64,000 nucleotides of DNA. Origin: Parapristionchus giblindavisi. Its lineage: Eukaryota; Nematoda; Chromadorea; Rhabditida; Diplogasteridae. The translations under genes and the position numbers were made by a program. Each line of letters starts with the position of its first letter. Position 1 is the stretch's first letter. Shown here one piece after another: positions 1 to 10,702 of this stretch. The notes under the pieces were generated by a model. It saw only the letters and a program-made list of their open reading frames with translations. It ran no database searches and was not told the DNA's origin. The stretch spans positions 1-64,000 of the forward strand of contig CALSFV010000333.1 of assembly GCA_943737045.1 (NCBI GenBank), in the 5' to 3' direction.

Positions 1-167
1 AAGCCTTATCTCTTAGACTCCGCCCCCTTTTAATCGACCCATAGTGGATATAATTGATTAGTTTCCACGTGAATGATCATATATTAGTATATTAGAAATG
101 AAGTGACCAGGTGGAGAGAGAGGAGAGATGGTAATGATGAGGGGGGAATGGGTTAAGGATTACGAGA

Positions 168-420
168 GTGAGAGAGGGAGAGGGAGGAGGGAAAGGTAGA
201 GGGAGAGGGAGAGGGAGGAGGTCCGAGAGGGAGAGGGAGAGGGTCCTAGAGGGAGAGGGAGAGGGAGGAGGTCCCAGAGGGAGAGGGAGAGGGAGAGGTA
301 GAGGGAGAGGTCCTAGAGGGAGAGGAAGAGGGAATGTTAGAGGGAGAGGGAAAGAGAAAGGTAGAGGGAGAGGGAGGAGGTCCTAGAGGGAGAAGGAGAG
401 GGAGAGGGAGAGGGAGGAAT
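168..420. repeat. GGGAGA-type purine-rich tract
   Basis: Nearly pure purine on the + strand, built from GAGAGG/GGGAGA hexamers with interspersed GGTCC interruptions. Any translation is a low-complexity Gly/Arg/Glu string, so I do not treat it as a gene. The preceding 167 bases show nothing recognisable. Confidence 0.9.
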
Positions 421-549
421 GATTCGGGTTAATCCACTACGCAGATGTTTTGTGTATCGTAGGTGGTATTAAAGGGGGTATCCATATAAATAGAATAGAA
501 TAGAATAGAATGGATATGGGGATTGACCTCAAGGTAGTCATTCCATAAG

Positions 550-1034
550 TTGTATTCCAACTAATCACATGTAGAACATATGGGGCATCCTGGTTAGTCG
601 TGTGTACAAGAACACCAAACAGTATGCATCCGTTGCTGAGTTGAAGGCTTCCAACAAAAATGAGTGGGACGGCATCGAGTCTGAAGTGATTTCTGCCCTC
701 TATGGTAGCATGCCCAATCGGATCTTCGGTTCAATCTCGAGGAAGGGCCATAACATTGATTAGTAACCTGTTGTTGATCCGTTGCTGCTATGCAGAAGTT
801 TGAAAAAAATAATAAATCACGAAAAAAATCAGGGTGTCATATCATTATGTCCCGTTGAAATTTCGAAAAATCATTATTTTCTCGTTGACTGGGAAATTGA
901 ATTCCCTTATACGTGGGCTACCTTAGTTATCCGAGGAGTGGAAGCAAATGGTATATACCTCTTCTGATTCCCATTCACCATTCGGCAAGAATCCCAAAAT
1001 TTTAGGGGTGTCATATCATTATGTCCCTCACTGT
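550..1034 (+). mobile_element. Decayed Tc1-type transposon, 3' end (transposase C-terminus plus terminal repeat)
   Basis: One frame from about 576 to 762 reads NIWGILVSRVYKN, then YASVAELK, then GSMPNRIFGSISRKG and a stop. This matches the C-terminal layout of Tc1-family transposases (WG.L..RVY, SM..R). A stop codon lies where the conserved PIEN motif should be, and only the last ~60 codons are recognisable, so it is a pseudogene. Downstream, the word GGTGTCATATCATTATGTCC occurs twice, near 832 and near 1006. The second copy runs to CACTG followed by TA, so the reverse complement begins TA-CAGTGAGGGACATAATG, the form of a Tc1 terminal inverted repeat. The 5' half of the element is absent from the window. 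Confidence 0.7.
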
Positions 1035-1346
1035 ATGTACATGATATCTATCGGTTTTAAACCAGAGGACCAATACATGTTTATAGAATAATATATTTAT
1101 TATATTATATAAATAAGTTAATTTTCAGTATCGACGTTCTCGATGGTGGTATCCCTTCTTCTCGCTTATCTCTATTAGATCTACATTGTAAGTTTTCAAT
1201 ATTTAAGAATAATAAATATGTAAATGAAGATAAAATCCATTAACAATATGAAATATGGGAAGAATCTACGTGAATTACTATGTAGATTATTTGACTGTCG
1301 TTACGTAATGTGATTTCATGACTTTATTGTTGCCACTTAGGAGAGA
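1035..1346. other. AT-rich spacer, no gene seen
   Basis: AT-rich sequence between the Tc1 remnant and the second purine tract. I see no exon, RNA gene or recognisable repeat. Confidence 0.5.
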
Positions 1347-1603
1347 ATGGCAGATGTAGAGGGAGAGAGGGAGAGGGAGAGGGAGAGGGAGAGGGAGAGG
1401 GAGAGGGAGAGGGAGAGGGAGAGGGAGAGGGAGAGGGAGAGGGAGAGGGAGAGGGAGAGGGAGAGGGAGAGGGAGAGGGAGAGGGAGAGGGAGAGGGAGA
1501 GGGAGAGGGAGAGGGAGAGGGAGAGGGAGAGAGAGGGAGAGGGAGAGGAAGGGAGGAGAGTGGGAGAAGAGGGAGAGAGAGAGGGGGAGAGGGAGAGATT
1601 CTA
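1347..1603. repeat. (GAGAGG)n microsatellite
   Basis: About 28 near-perfect GAGAGG hexamers from ~1360 to 1535, followed by degenerate GA-rich sequence. Both strands are open only because the repeat has no stop codons (Arg-Glu on one strand, Ser-Pro on the other). It is not coding. Confidence 0.95.
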
Positions 1604-2388
1604 GAAGGAGAGGGAGAGATATTCCAAAGAATGACTGTATAATAATCGTTGTTTCCTTTCAGTTCCATCTGCTCATCTCAATCTTCTTCTCATCTTCTAC
1701 ACAACGGACCATACCTCAGGGACTATATCCTCCTCCTCCTCCCCATCTCTGCCTCTCCCTCTCCCTTTCCCTCTCAATCTCTCCCTCTCTCTCTCTGATC
1801 TATCACTACAGTATTCCGGTCCTCCTATCCATCCTTGCACTCTTTTCTTTATTCCTTTCTTCTCTCCTAGCATTTCTTCCATCCATCGTAGCTTCTTTTA
1901 CTTCATAACCGAGTGTTTTCTTATTCTTTTTCATTCTCTTTATCTTCCTCCATTCATTCCTCTCTCCATTTTGTGCTATACACCAATCAATCAATCAATC
2001 ATCCAATCAATCAATAGGTTCTATAATAATCGATAACTCTACCTGTACCTACAGTAATGACATTCTTCCGTCTAAGACCAGCTTTACTTTCTTTTATTGT
2101 GAGCATCGCCTTTTTTTTCACAAAATATATATTTTGTACTATGATTGAATAAAGATAATATTTTACAATCTTTTATCAAACAACAATTTTATATCAATTG
2201 AATAAAAATTTGATTTTTTATATACAAAAACATATTCGAAATTCGTATTGCTTTAGTGGGTAAACCAGACAGCAAGTCAGTCATCACTTTATCAGTCTCT
2301 AGTATAGGTAGTCATTGATCATCAAAGTGACAATGGAGATAAGGCGGAGTACGGTAGAGTACTGTAGCTGTGTGGATTACTGTAGAAT
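1604..2388. other. Non-coding spacer downstream of the protease gene
   Basis: Begins with pyrimidine-rich sequence (about 1670-1960), passes a short TCAATCAATCAATC run near 1985-2015, and then becomes AT-rich. It lies 3' of the minus-strand protease gene. No gene is supported. Confidence 0.5.
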
Positions 2389-3918
2389 CTAATTGGGAGG
2401 AGAGTAGACATAGGTTGGATATGGAGGGATGGTCTTCAATTCCTTATCAATCGTAGCAGAGAATAGACGAATATCAGTGAATGATTGGTCAGATTCTTTC
2501 TTCGTCTCACATGAACCACCAAAGGACAGAAGACCTATCAGATATTGACGTTTATCGATACGACTCATTAGACCTGCTCCACTGTCACCCTGAAAAGATC
2601 AAAGATCAAAGATCAGAGATCAAAGATCAGACTCTACCCTGCATATAGTCTCAGTATGACGAGTTCTGTAGCAGAGAATATCGGGTGAGACATTGTTACT
2701 GTAAGAAATACGGTACCACTCAGAGATTAAAGATCAAAGATCAAAGATCAACCTCGTTTCAGCACAATTGTCCAATTTCAACCCCAATGAGATCGTTTGT
2801 AGACGATTATGGTGATCGAGACCTTTGATAGCTGAAATTTTTTCTTATTTGATCTTTGAACTTTGATCTTATTGTTAAGTAATTGATCTTTGATCTCTTA
2901 CCATCTGCTCCGAATCCAAAGGTCGTGAATTTAGTGTTTCTCTTGACATTGCTACCGTGAAGATGGAGAAGACAGGCATGAGGGACATCACGAATCTACA
3001 ATGATCAAAGTAAAAAGATCAATTATCAAAGATCAAAGATCATACCTCTCTATTAAGAGTAAGCAACAATAGATCTGATCCACTTCTGCATCCACCTTCG
3101 AAGAATGGGAAAATGGTCATTCTGAATAATAAATGTAGTTTGATCGTTGATCTTTGATCTTCCATACTTTGATATTCTAGCCCTTCTCATGACCATCTCC
3201 TTCGTGCATCCCTCTTTGCCTTCCTGGATGCATAGCCCTGAATCAGTAGATCAATACCGTAATACTACAGTACTCCAAACCTCCATAGTGTACGGTAGAA
3301 TGTTTCATGATATCGATTGGACTGTAGAAACTATTGTTGCTGTAAGTATATCAAATAGAGGTGATCAATCAATAAATGTTAACAAACGCGCAAAAATGGA
3401 ATCCACTGAAGGAATTTTCAACTTCTTTTGTCCATATACAATGAGCTGCAGTGACTACATGACGACGAGAGATTAGGGTTCCCGTACAGATCTCTGATCT
3501 ATCCATACTGGGTACTGTAATCATTACGGTATTGATTAAGGTATTATGACAATAAAATTACTGTAGATATGAACATACACTATATGGTTCGGCAGATATG
3601 GATTACGATAGAAATAGACTACAGTACCTTTGAAATTGATAAACGTAGCCCATGGATGCTCTCCCTTCTCTGCATTACTACCCCCTTGAACTTGCATTTG
3701 CATAGAGTCTATATAATCCGTAGCTGATTCGTGTCTACAAATCAATCAATAATCATAATAAAGTGAAAAGAGACTACAGTATACCTCTTTGATCGCTTTC
3801 CTCTTGAAACTCCGCACAAATCGTGATCATAATCAGAATCGATTATGTAGTCTTTGGGATGAGAAATAACGAACGAAGAAAAGAAGATGAATGAAAGAGT
3901 TAGTGACCGAGTAATCAT
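2389..3918 (-). CDS. Secreted trypsin-like (S1 family) serine protease
   Basis: Ten exons join in frame to 329 aa: 3918-3785, 3734-3628, 3514-3388, 3321-3281, 3237-3168, 3121-3046, 2995-2902, 2831-2753, 2698-2638 and 2589-2389. The start codon is followed by a hydrophobic signal peptide (LTLSFIFFSSFVIS). VQGGSNAEKGEHPW is the expected N-terminus of the mature enzyme. The catalytic triad is visible: His in VVTAAHC, Asp in GSDLLLL, Ser in CRGDSGAGL. The usual GDSGGP reads GDSGAG. Cysteine-rich inserts resemble the expanded nematode chymotrypsin-fold proteases. It is predicted to be exported and to cleave peptide bonds; the substrate is unknown. The donor of the 3388 exon is the least certain junction. 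The giant palindrome starts only 27 bp upstream of the ATG. Confidence 0.88.
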
Positions 3919-4279
3919 TATAGATGATGAAGAAATGAATGAATTGAGTAAATGAATGAATGAGTAGAGAAGTATACGTGTACTTCATTCAATCAACGAA
4001 CCATAATCACATTAACCATAATAAAATTAGTTTCATCTATAAAATTGGTATAAGGCGAACTTTGTTGAATACAATAAACAATAGTATTAGGAAATGGGTC
4101 ATGTCAATATGATACTTGATGATCCCCGAAAAAATGTTATTTAACGATTACTGTATGCATTTCCGTCTTCATCATTCAACACAAATCCATGTGAATGAAT
4201 TGTAGTCAATATGGATGAACCATTTATTATTTGGATTATCATTACTTTTCATTATCGATTATTTAATGAAACATACAGT

Positions 4280-4352
4280 CCCGCACGTTCGCGCGCCCTA
4301 AACGCGGCATGTTGCGGCCCGCCGCGGCCCGCTGCGTGCCGCATCATGCCGC
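4280..4352. repeat. GC-rich CGCGCC/GCGGCC block in the palindrome arm
   Basis: A strongly GC-rich island in AT-rich surroundings, containing nested GCGGC and GCCGC inverted repeats. It is mirrored at about 13797-13872, and a third, degraded partial copy lies just outside the right arm at 14256-14310. Confidence 0.7.
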
Positions 4353-6458
4353 ACCGATGAATAATTTTTTTTAAACAATTCGTTGGTTGTGATCGTTGCA
4401 TCATGAAATAATTTCAATATCACAGCAGAAACGAAAATTTTTTGCTACCGTAATCTCTACCCTAATCCATCTACGCGCAAGATGCAACCGTAATGTAGAA
4501 AATTATTATTATTAGGAGGATTATTTTTTATATCTTTTCCCATTCGTTGCAGGCTTTACACACTTTACCCGCACTCAATCGATTTGGCTTCTCATCGGGC
4601 AGCTCAATATTGTAGGGCACCCATTCCATCTCAGATGGATTATTGATTTTTCATTTCTTTTTGCTTTTTTGAAGAACAAACAGATTGTTGTCAATTATTA
4701 ACAGTACTCCAATCAACCAGTATTTACAATATTTTTAAATAATCCTCCTAATAATAATAATTTCCTAGATTACGGTAGCATCTTGTGCGTAGATGGATTA
4801 CTGTAGAGATTACGGTAGCATCTTGTGCCTTTCCTCCGTCAATTACATTGTCCACACTCAAACAAAAAATTTCGTTTCTGCGGTGATATTAATATTATAT
4901 GATGATGCAACCACCACCGCAACCAATGAAATGTTCGAAAATAAATTTATGTTATGTGTCCTTTGCTATACAAAATAAAATAATAAATAAAATAAAATAA
5001 TGTAATAAAATAAATGTTAATATGGATTTTCTTTGATTCTGTCTCGGTTGTGTTTTTGTTTATCTTTTCACTTGCGCTTTCTCTCTCTCACATCTCTCGT
5101 CCCGGCGCCTCTTTTGATGAAATCTCTTACGTTCAAAGCTCCTAAATATACTCGCAAAAGTTTTTACTCTATCGCTGAAGTTTGATCTTTGATCTTTGTA
5201 TTTTGATCTTTGTTCTTTGTCCATAATTTTTCAAATATTGGGCGAAACCTACTTTACGATGACGATGAACAACTAAGAAAGTAGTTTCACACATGCACAA
5301 TTGAATGATAAGTTAGAACAATAGGCCTCTATGTCTGCAGAAATCACTATAGTATTGATAACAAGATAGGAAGTGGTTCGGTTTCAGTGCTAGATCAGTG
5401 ATAGAGTGGCCAGATGATCAGACGAGATCGATGGGCAGAGACGCAGAGAGTCATCGCGCGCACTGAACTCAATATACCACCACTATTGGGATGGGTGGCA
5501 GGCGGGGATAACTTCACTGAACAAAAACATTAAAAATTTAAAAATTAATATTTTTACAAAATAAAGATTCTAAATTGCTCTAATAATTCTCTTGGTACAG
5601 ATTTCTTACGAAAAAGTCGAAATATCTGCTAAAGAAAAGAGCCCTCTTCTCTGGAGGCCAGAAAAATATTTATAATTAGTTGATGTAGTGAACAATTTAT
5701 GTGGCGCACTCAAATTAATACTTATGATAACCTGCCAATGACTTTAATAAATGTCGTGATGAATTACATAAAATACGATACCACAACTTAGGTAGCAAAG
5801 AAATAGCAATTAATTATTACATAACGAGTACGAACGAATTAATACTTTCTCGGAAAGATTTAACTGTGTGGCAAATATTTAATAGAACTATTGCTAAATT
5901 TGTTCCAATTGTCAACAACACTTTTTGAATCGCTAATTAAGGTAGGGTAATTTACAGAGATATGCATACATGATCGCTCCTTTCGCAAAAAAATTGCGAT
6001 TTTGTAATGATTTAATTTGACGCTAAAAACAGTATGATCATGGTAGATTCTATAACTACAGTAATATCTCAATAAGATCTCAGTGACCGTATACTTAAAA
6101 TTGCTAACATTAGAGTTATTTTTCATTGCGTTTTATTTTTAGATCGTTAACTTTATTCCATTTTCACTGCAAATACAAACTTGTAAGATTCATTGCATCA
6201 AGATAATGTTGTATTATATTCTCCACCTGTATTCTTTTTAGTATCTCTAATGTATTCAATTGTTTTCTTACTTTATCGTTGAAGTACTCTCACTTGTTGT
6301 AGTTTTGGCATATGCAGTAATCGTCATCTTTAATTTGTTTTTCTCATTCCTTCCAAGAATAAATATTAAATCTCATTGAACGAAACGCTGCTACGATAAA
6401 ATGCACTAAAATGTTTATGGTAATTTTAGATATAAATACAGTTCACGTCAATTAAAAT

Positions 6459-6650
6459 ATGGCAAACGATTCTTCATCAGCTTTATCGATGAGTTTGTAC
6501 GAGGAAGTATACGTTAAAGATGTAGCGTTTCTGTCATCCACCTCGGAAAATTACTTTCCAACCGACCAACCGGCCCGATTGAATGTCCGGCGTGGTATCC
6601 ACTCGAACATGGGTTACTATTACATGATACGTTATCTACATAAACTCTAG
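6459..6650 (+). CDS. Hypothetical small ORF, 63 aa, in left palindrome arm
   Basis: I do not recognise this protein. It starts MANDSSSALSMSLYEE, contains TDQPARLNVRRG and ends MIRYLHKL. The ATG follows an A-rich leader (ATTAAAATATGG). The right-arm counterpart (11560-11748) has lost one codon and gained an internal stop, so only the left copy is open. It could be a real small exon or a chance frame; no splice sites or homology support it. Confidence 0.25.
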   Translation: MANDSSSALSMSLYEEVYVKDVAFLSSTSENYFPTDQPARLNVRRGIHSNMGYYYMIRYLHKL

Positions 6651-6773
6651 AGCCCGTGCTTATACACCGATATGTAGCTCCGCCCATTTCTGATTAACCC
6701 TTCTGTACATAGTGATTATGACTCCACCCATTTAACTTCGCGGGGTTGGACACCGATTGCAAACAATCTTTAT

Positions 6774-6956
6774 TCATTTAAAAAGTAGACTACGATTGAG
6801 GTGTTCGAGGAAATAGTCGCTGCACTTCAAAGTCGCCCATCCACCTTTAGACGTCCGTCGAGTAGATTCGCCATCTCGATAATGACATCTTTCCTCGGAC
6901 GATCTCATCGACGAAGCTGGTGAAGAAGATTCGCTAAAATACCGAAAAATTATCAT
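6774..6956 (-). CDS. Possible terminal exon, unknown protein, left arm
   Basis: I do not recognise this gene. An open frame reads ESSSPASSMRSSEERC and later KGGWATLKCSDYFLEHLNRS, ending LLFK-stop. A TTTTAG acceptor immediately precedes the ESSS segment, and AATAAA overlaps the end of the frame just after the stop codon. This is the layout expected of a last coding exon. Upstream exons might lie toward 7290 on the same strand (a frame reading MICRLGFPTFF), but I could not join them confidently. The identical protein is encoded in the right arm at 11254-11436. Confidence 0.3.
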   Translation of the reverse strand: MIIFRYFSESSSPASSMRSSEERCHYRDGESTRRTSKGGWATLKCSDYFLEHLNRSLLFK

Positions 6957-7611
6957 ACACCCACTCTTCTAATTAAGAATCGCAAAATAAGCAACGGTAT
7001 CTTATCGAATAGTGATAGACTTCACCACTGTGGGACGAAAGTCGACATCGCATCGATGGAGCATCCAGAATCCGTTAGAGTAGATCATTAGCGATCTTGA
7101 TCTATTTGATCATCGATGATCGACCATGACGAAGAAACAATGAGTCAACCTGAGAAGGAGAGAATATCATAGCTTCAAAGACTTCGAAGGCAACGAGACA
7201 TTTGAAGTGTGAACTTTGAACTGAGTCAGTTTTGTGAAGGCTTTCAGATGCCATAGTGAAGAACGTTGGAAAACCTAGTCTACATATCAAAAAGTAAAGA
7301 ATTCGAATGGGTCTAGACCAGTGACCTTAACTGATGTTGTTTATCAAATTCACACTGACAATGAGATTTTTTCATGCGCTCTGCTCTGATCAATTACTAG
7401 ACACTAGTACTACTTCATCTCTCTCCCTATCCATGGTACCACATCAATTGGCTTATACAGTGGAAAGAATGGTATGATAGGTGAGAATTATGGTAACGGA
7501 AAGAAGTACTATAGTAAAAACGAGAAATGTCTACGGTAGGGGGTATGAGGGCTAATATACGATACTCATACTAATCTATCCACGAAGCCACTCAGCCGTA
7601 AATGGAGTAAA

Positions 7612-7643
7612 CCCGGAGAGCCTTATAAATGCTCGGTACCGGG
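7612..7643. other. GC-rich hairpin, copy 1 of 4
   Basis: CCCGG then GAGC pairs with GCTC then CCGGG across a 9-nt AT-rich loop, with GGTA bulged on one side. The following sequence, AGTACCCCACGAACGGACAT, is conserved in the other copies. The host unit (about 7540-7920) is a diverged direct repeat of about 7925-8290. Confidence 0.55.
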
Positions 7644-7944
7644 AGTACCCCACGAACGGACATTCCGGGCTACAGATCCGTGAGACAGAGGACTAACTAA
7701 GAAAGATCGATACGGCTATTGTATTGTGGGATACGATACCTCACTGGAGAAGCAGACGTATCCGTGAGTAGATGAACGATACAACCATATGTAGATGAGC
7801 GTAGAGAAGTAGAGACAGCAAGACCATCTTCGAAGTTGTAGATCATCCGATGGGAAGACGGGCATGTGGGATGAGACCTATAATGGTATGAATGATGTCT
7901 TTTCTATGGATCTACTATAAATACAGGATACCCATGCAAGAAAC

Positions 7945-8151
7945 ATGAACACTAATCTGTTCAAGAAGCCATGCCCAGCCGTACAAGGAGTAAACCCGGC
8001 GAGCCGTATAATTGCTCGGCACCGGGAGTACCCCAAGAACGGACATTCCAGGCTACGGAATCGTAATACAGAGAATAAAATAACTAAGATCAGAAAGATC
8101 TATTGTGGGGTGGGATACGGTACCTCGCTGATCAAACAAACGTATCCTTGA
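7945..8151 (+). CDS. Hypothetical 68-aa ORF over the second hairpin unit
   Basis: An unrecognised frame, MNTNLFKKPCPAVQG onward. A TATAAATA box lies about 20 bp upstream (near 7917-7924). The sister unit at 7540-7920 does not keep the frame, and the conserved feature is a base-paired stem, so a structured RNA or plain repeat explains the conservation better than a protein. The same frame occurs in mirror image at 8805-9011. Confidence 0.15.
   Translation: MNTNLFKKPCPAVQGVNPASRIIARHREYPKNGHSRLRNRNTENKITKIRKIYCGVGYGTSLIKQTYP
7995..8026. other. GC-rich hairpin, copy 2 of 4
   Basis: The stem matches copy 1 (CCCGG/CCGGG and GAGC/GCTC). The loop and the bulged bases differ (CGTATAATT instead of CTTATAAAT; GGCA instead of GGTA), so the stem is kept while the loop drifts. 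Confidence 0.55.
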
Positions 8152-8414
8152 ATAGATGAAGGACGAAACCGCATGTAGACGAGAGTCCAGAAGTTGTGAG
8201 ATAACGAGACGATCATCGAAGTTGTTCTTGTGTCGGTGAGAGATGGAGGCGGGCCGATGAGAAGAGAATAAGGGAGGTGAAGACGGGAAGGTGGAATGAG
8301 ACGACAAATGATTATCAGAGAGCATTACCAAGGACCACGCCCACCCGCTCACGCGCTCGATGTTTACGTTCTTGAAGGATTGAAAGGAATGATCTGCCCT
8401 ATTCCTATAGTCAT

Positions 8415-8541
8415 TGATCGAACTGACAATGAATGCACGTCTAATCAATCGTTGGAGATATCGAACAAGATGGAGTCTAGTCAAGTGATCTACTCTCTAA
8501 TGCTAAGTATTGATTTACTGAGTGCACGTGCACTTAGTTGG
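8415..8541. other. 127-bp loop at the centre of the giant palindrome
   Basis: Single-copy sequence between the arm ends CTATAGTCAT (8405-8414) and ATGACTATAG (8542 onward). It contains a perfect 14-bp palindrome, AGTGCACGTGCACT, at 8521-8534. No gene is seen. Confidence 0.75.
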
Positions 8542-8929
8542 ATGACTATAGGAACAGGGCAGATCATTCCTTTCAATCCTTCAAGAACGTAAACATCGAG
8601 CGCGTGAGCGGGTGGGCGTGGTCCTTGGTAATGCGCTCTGATAATCATTTGTCGTCTCATTCCACCTTCCCGTCTTCACCTCCCTTATTCTCTTCTCATC
8701 GGCCCGCCTCCATCTCTCACCGACACAAGAACAACTTCGATGATCGTCTCGTTATCTCACAACTTCTGGACTCTCGTCTACATGCGGTTTCGTCCTTCAT
8801 CTATTCAAGGATACGTTTGTTTGATCAGCGAGGTACCGTATCCCACCCCACAATAGATCTTTCTGATCTTAGTTATTTTATTCTCTGTATTACGATTCCG
8901 TAGCCTGGAATGTCCGTTCTTGGGGTACT

Positions 8930-8961
8930 CCCGGTGCCGAGCAATTATACGGCTCGCCGGG
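8930..8961. other. GC-rich hairpin, copy 3 of 4
   Basis: Mirror of the hairpin at 7995-8026; CCCGG at 8930 pairs with CCGGG ending at 8961. Confidence 0.55.
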
Positions 8962-9312
8962 TTTACTCCTTGTACGGCTGGGCATGGCTTCTTGAACAGA
9001 TTAGTGTTCATGTTTCTTGCATGGGTATCCTGTATTTATAGTAGATCCATAGAAAAGACATCATTCATACCATTATAGGTCTCATCCCACATGCCCGTCT
9101 TCCCATCGGATGATCTACAACTTCGAAGATGGTCTTGCTGTCTCTACTTCTCTACGCTCATCTACATATGGTTGTATCGTTCATCTACTCACGGATACGT
9201 CTGCTTCTCCAGTGAGGTATCGTATCCCACAATACAATAGCCGTATCGATCTTTCTTAGTTAGTCCTCTGTCTCACGGATCTGTAGCCCGGAATGTCCGT
9301 TCGTGGGGTACT

Positions 9313-9344
9313 CCCGGTACCGAGCATTTATAAGGCTCTCCGGG
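9313..9344. other. GC-rich hairpin, copy 4 of 4
   Basis: Mirror of the hairpin at 7612-7643; CCCGG at 9313 pairs with CCGGG ending at 9344. Confidence 0.55.
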
Positions 9345-9449
9345 TTTACTCCATTTACGGCTGAGTGGCTTCGTGGATAGATTAGTATGAGTATCGTATA
9401 TTAGCCCTCATACCCCCTACCGTAGACATTTCTCATTTTTACTATAGTA

Positions 9450-10702
9450 TTAGGTTGTGCCATAAGTCTTTTTGAATTTGGCGGTACAACTTCAAATTGA
9501 ATTATCTCAGTTTAACGACGACATTGAGGAGGAATTTATTCGCTGTTATGGTCGATGACTCCTTGCTATAATCCAGCCACAACATGGGCTCACTACTTTT
9601 AGAAAGACCTGGGTTATTGTGCATACTGTGAGTCCACCCACGTTTCGCTATCTTCTTAGTTCTTAAACTTTTCATTTACTAAAGCAAGTTGGACGCATTA
9701 AATAAAGTACCGACAAGAGAGAGTAAGGTCCGGAGATTAAGGTGGCACAGGTAGTGTGCGCCTGAAAAATATGGCTGTCTTAATATAACATGTTTTACTG
9801 AGACAGTACGAGTGGAGCCGTGAAGAAGATACATTTGACAGCGCTGTGGACGCGGCGATATGAGCTATGACTTCAAATCTTGTATTTATTTACAATTGTG
9901 GTCCCCGATTATATCAGTGATCTCAACTGCACGCATGCAATACATTGACCAATTTCACACTTCTTTTAAACTGGAGTATCTAAATTTCCAGATGTTTTCA
10001 GGTTTAGTGATCGGTCCTGGTTTCTCACGTTTCCAAATTCAATGGCTATAATGCGCACTGCAATTGAGAATGACCCATCTCTTCAACCAAGTGACCAGAT
10101 TGTCAACTCAGGCGCTTGTTGTTTTTAGACAAATAAAAGAGATAGCGGCTCAATCCGCGATTTTAATCAAATTCCCGCCAAATGACCACTTTTCGTCTAA
10201 ACAACTTTTAGACTTTTTCAAGATTCCTTAATTCTAGCTACATAGTGGGCGTGGTTGATCCAAGTGTGTCCAGCATTTAACGGGTGGTATCAAATGGCTG
10301 GCTCTCCTTTAAGTTGCGCCACTCAAAATTCCGAAGTGGCCATTCCTCTATTCTATAATATAAATTCTGATTTTAAATTTACGTGAGCTATTGGCCAGCG
10401 TAGGGTTGGAGGGCACATATGTGGGATACACAGAACCTAGTTGTTGATTGATTTTTGTAAAATTCAAGCAAGAGAGGGTGGGGAATAAATTGTACTTCAG
10501 AACTAGATTTTTATTTTGGACAAACGGGCGAGGCATACTCATATTTCGAGGGAAGTCTGAATCGAACGTGATATGGGTTATGTAGAGGGGGACACTAGTT
10601 AGTGATATGCACCAGTTCAGAGAGCTCCGTTCAAAACGAAGCGAGAAACAAAAGTGCAAACACAGCACTATCAAATTCAAAAAGACTTATGGCACAACCT
10701 AA
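9450..10702. mobile_element. Mariner-type transposon, 1,253 bp, TA target duplication
   Basis: Ends are TTAGGTTGTGCCATAAGTCT and its inverse AGACTTATGGCACAACCTAA. The inverted repeat continues for roughly 30 bp with TTTTTGAATTTG. TA flanks both sides (9448-9449 and 10703-10704). The left palindrome arm reads straight through this point (around 7506: AAGTACTATAGTAAAAACG), which gives an exact empty site and shows that a TA was duplicated. Terminal sequence, target site and length fit the mariner family. I find no intact transposase: the longest frame (10680-10348, minus, 110 aa) lacks recognisable catalytic motifs. The copy is therefore inactive or non-autonomous. Confidence 0.85.

Larger units (their letters stand above)
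3945..8414 (+). repeat. Left arm of 10.3-kb inverted repeat (4,470 bp)
   Basis: This arm is matched in reverse complement by 8542-14255. Shared landmarks include the GC-rich stretch at 4280-4350 (partner 13800-13870), AATAATCCTCCTAATAATAA at 4740 (partner 13400), a 60-codon open frame at 6774-6956 (partner 11254-11436) and the hairpins at 7612 and 7995 (partners 9313 and 8930). The arms differ by scattered substitutions, small indels and one transposon, so they are not a mechanical mirror image. Outer edge: TGAGTAAATGAATGAATGAG on the left and its complement ending at 14255. Confidence 0.92.

Noticed and set aside
1324..1668. Long open frames on both strands across the GAGAGG tract
   Set aside because: Pure hexamer repeat; the frames (Arg-Glu and Ser-Pro strings) exist only because the repeat lacks stops.
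8053..8903. 143-aa and 121-aa frames flanking the palindrome loop as a gene pair
   Set aside because: They are mirror images of each other produced by the inverted repeat; no splice sites, start context or homology supports them.
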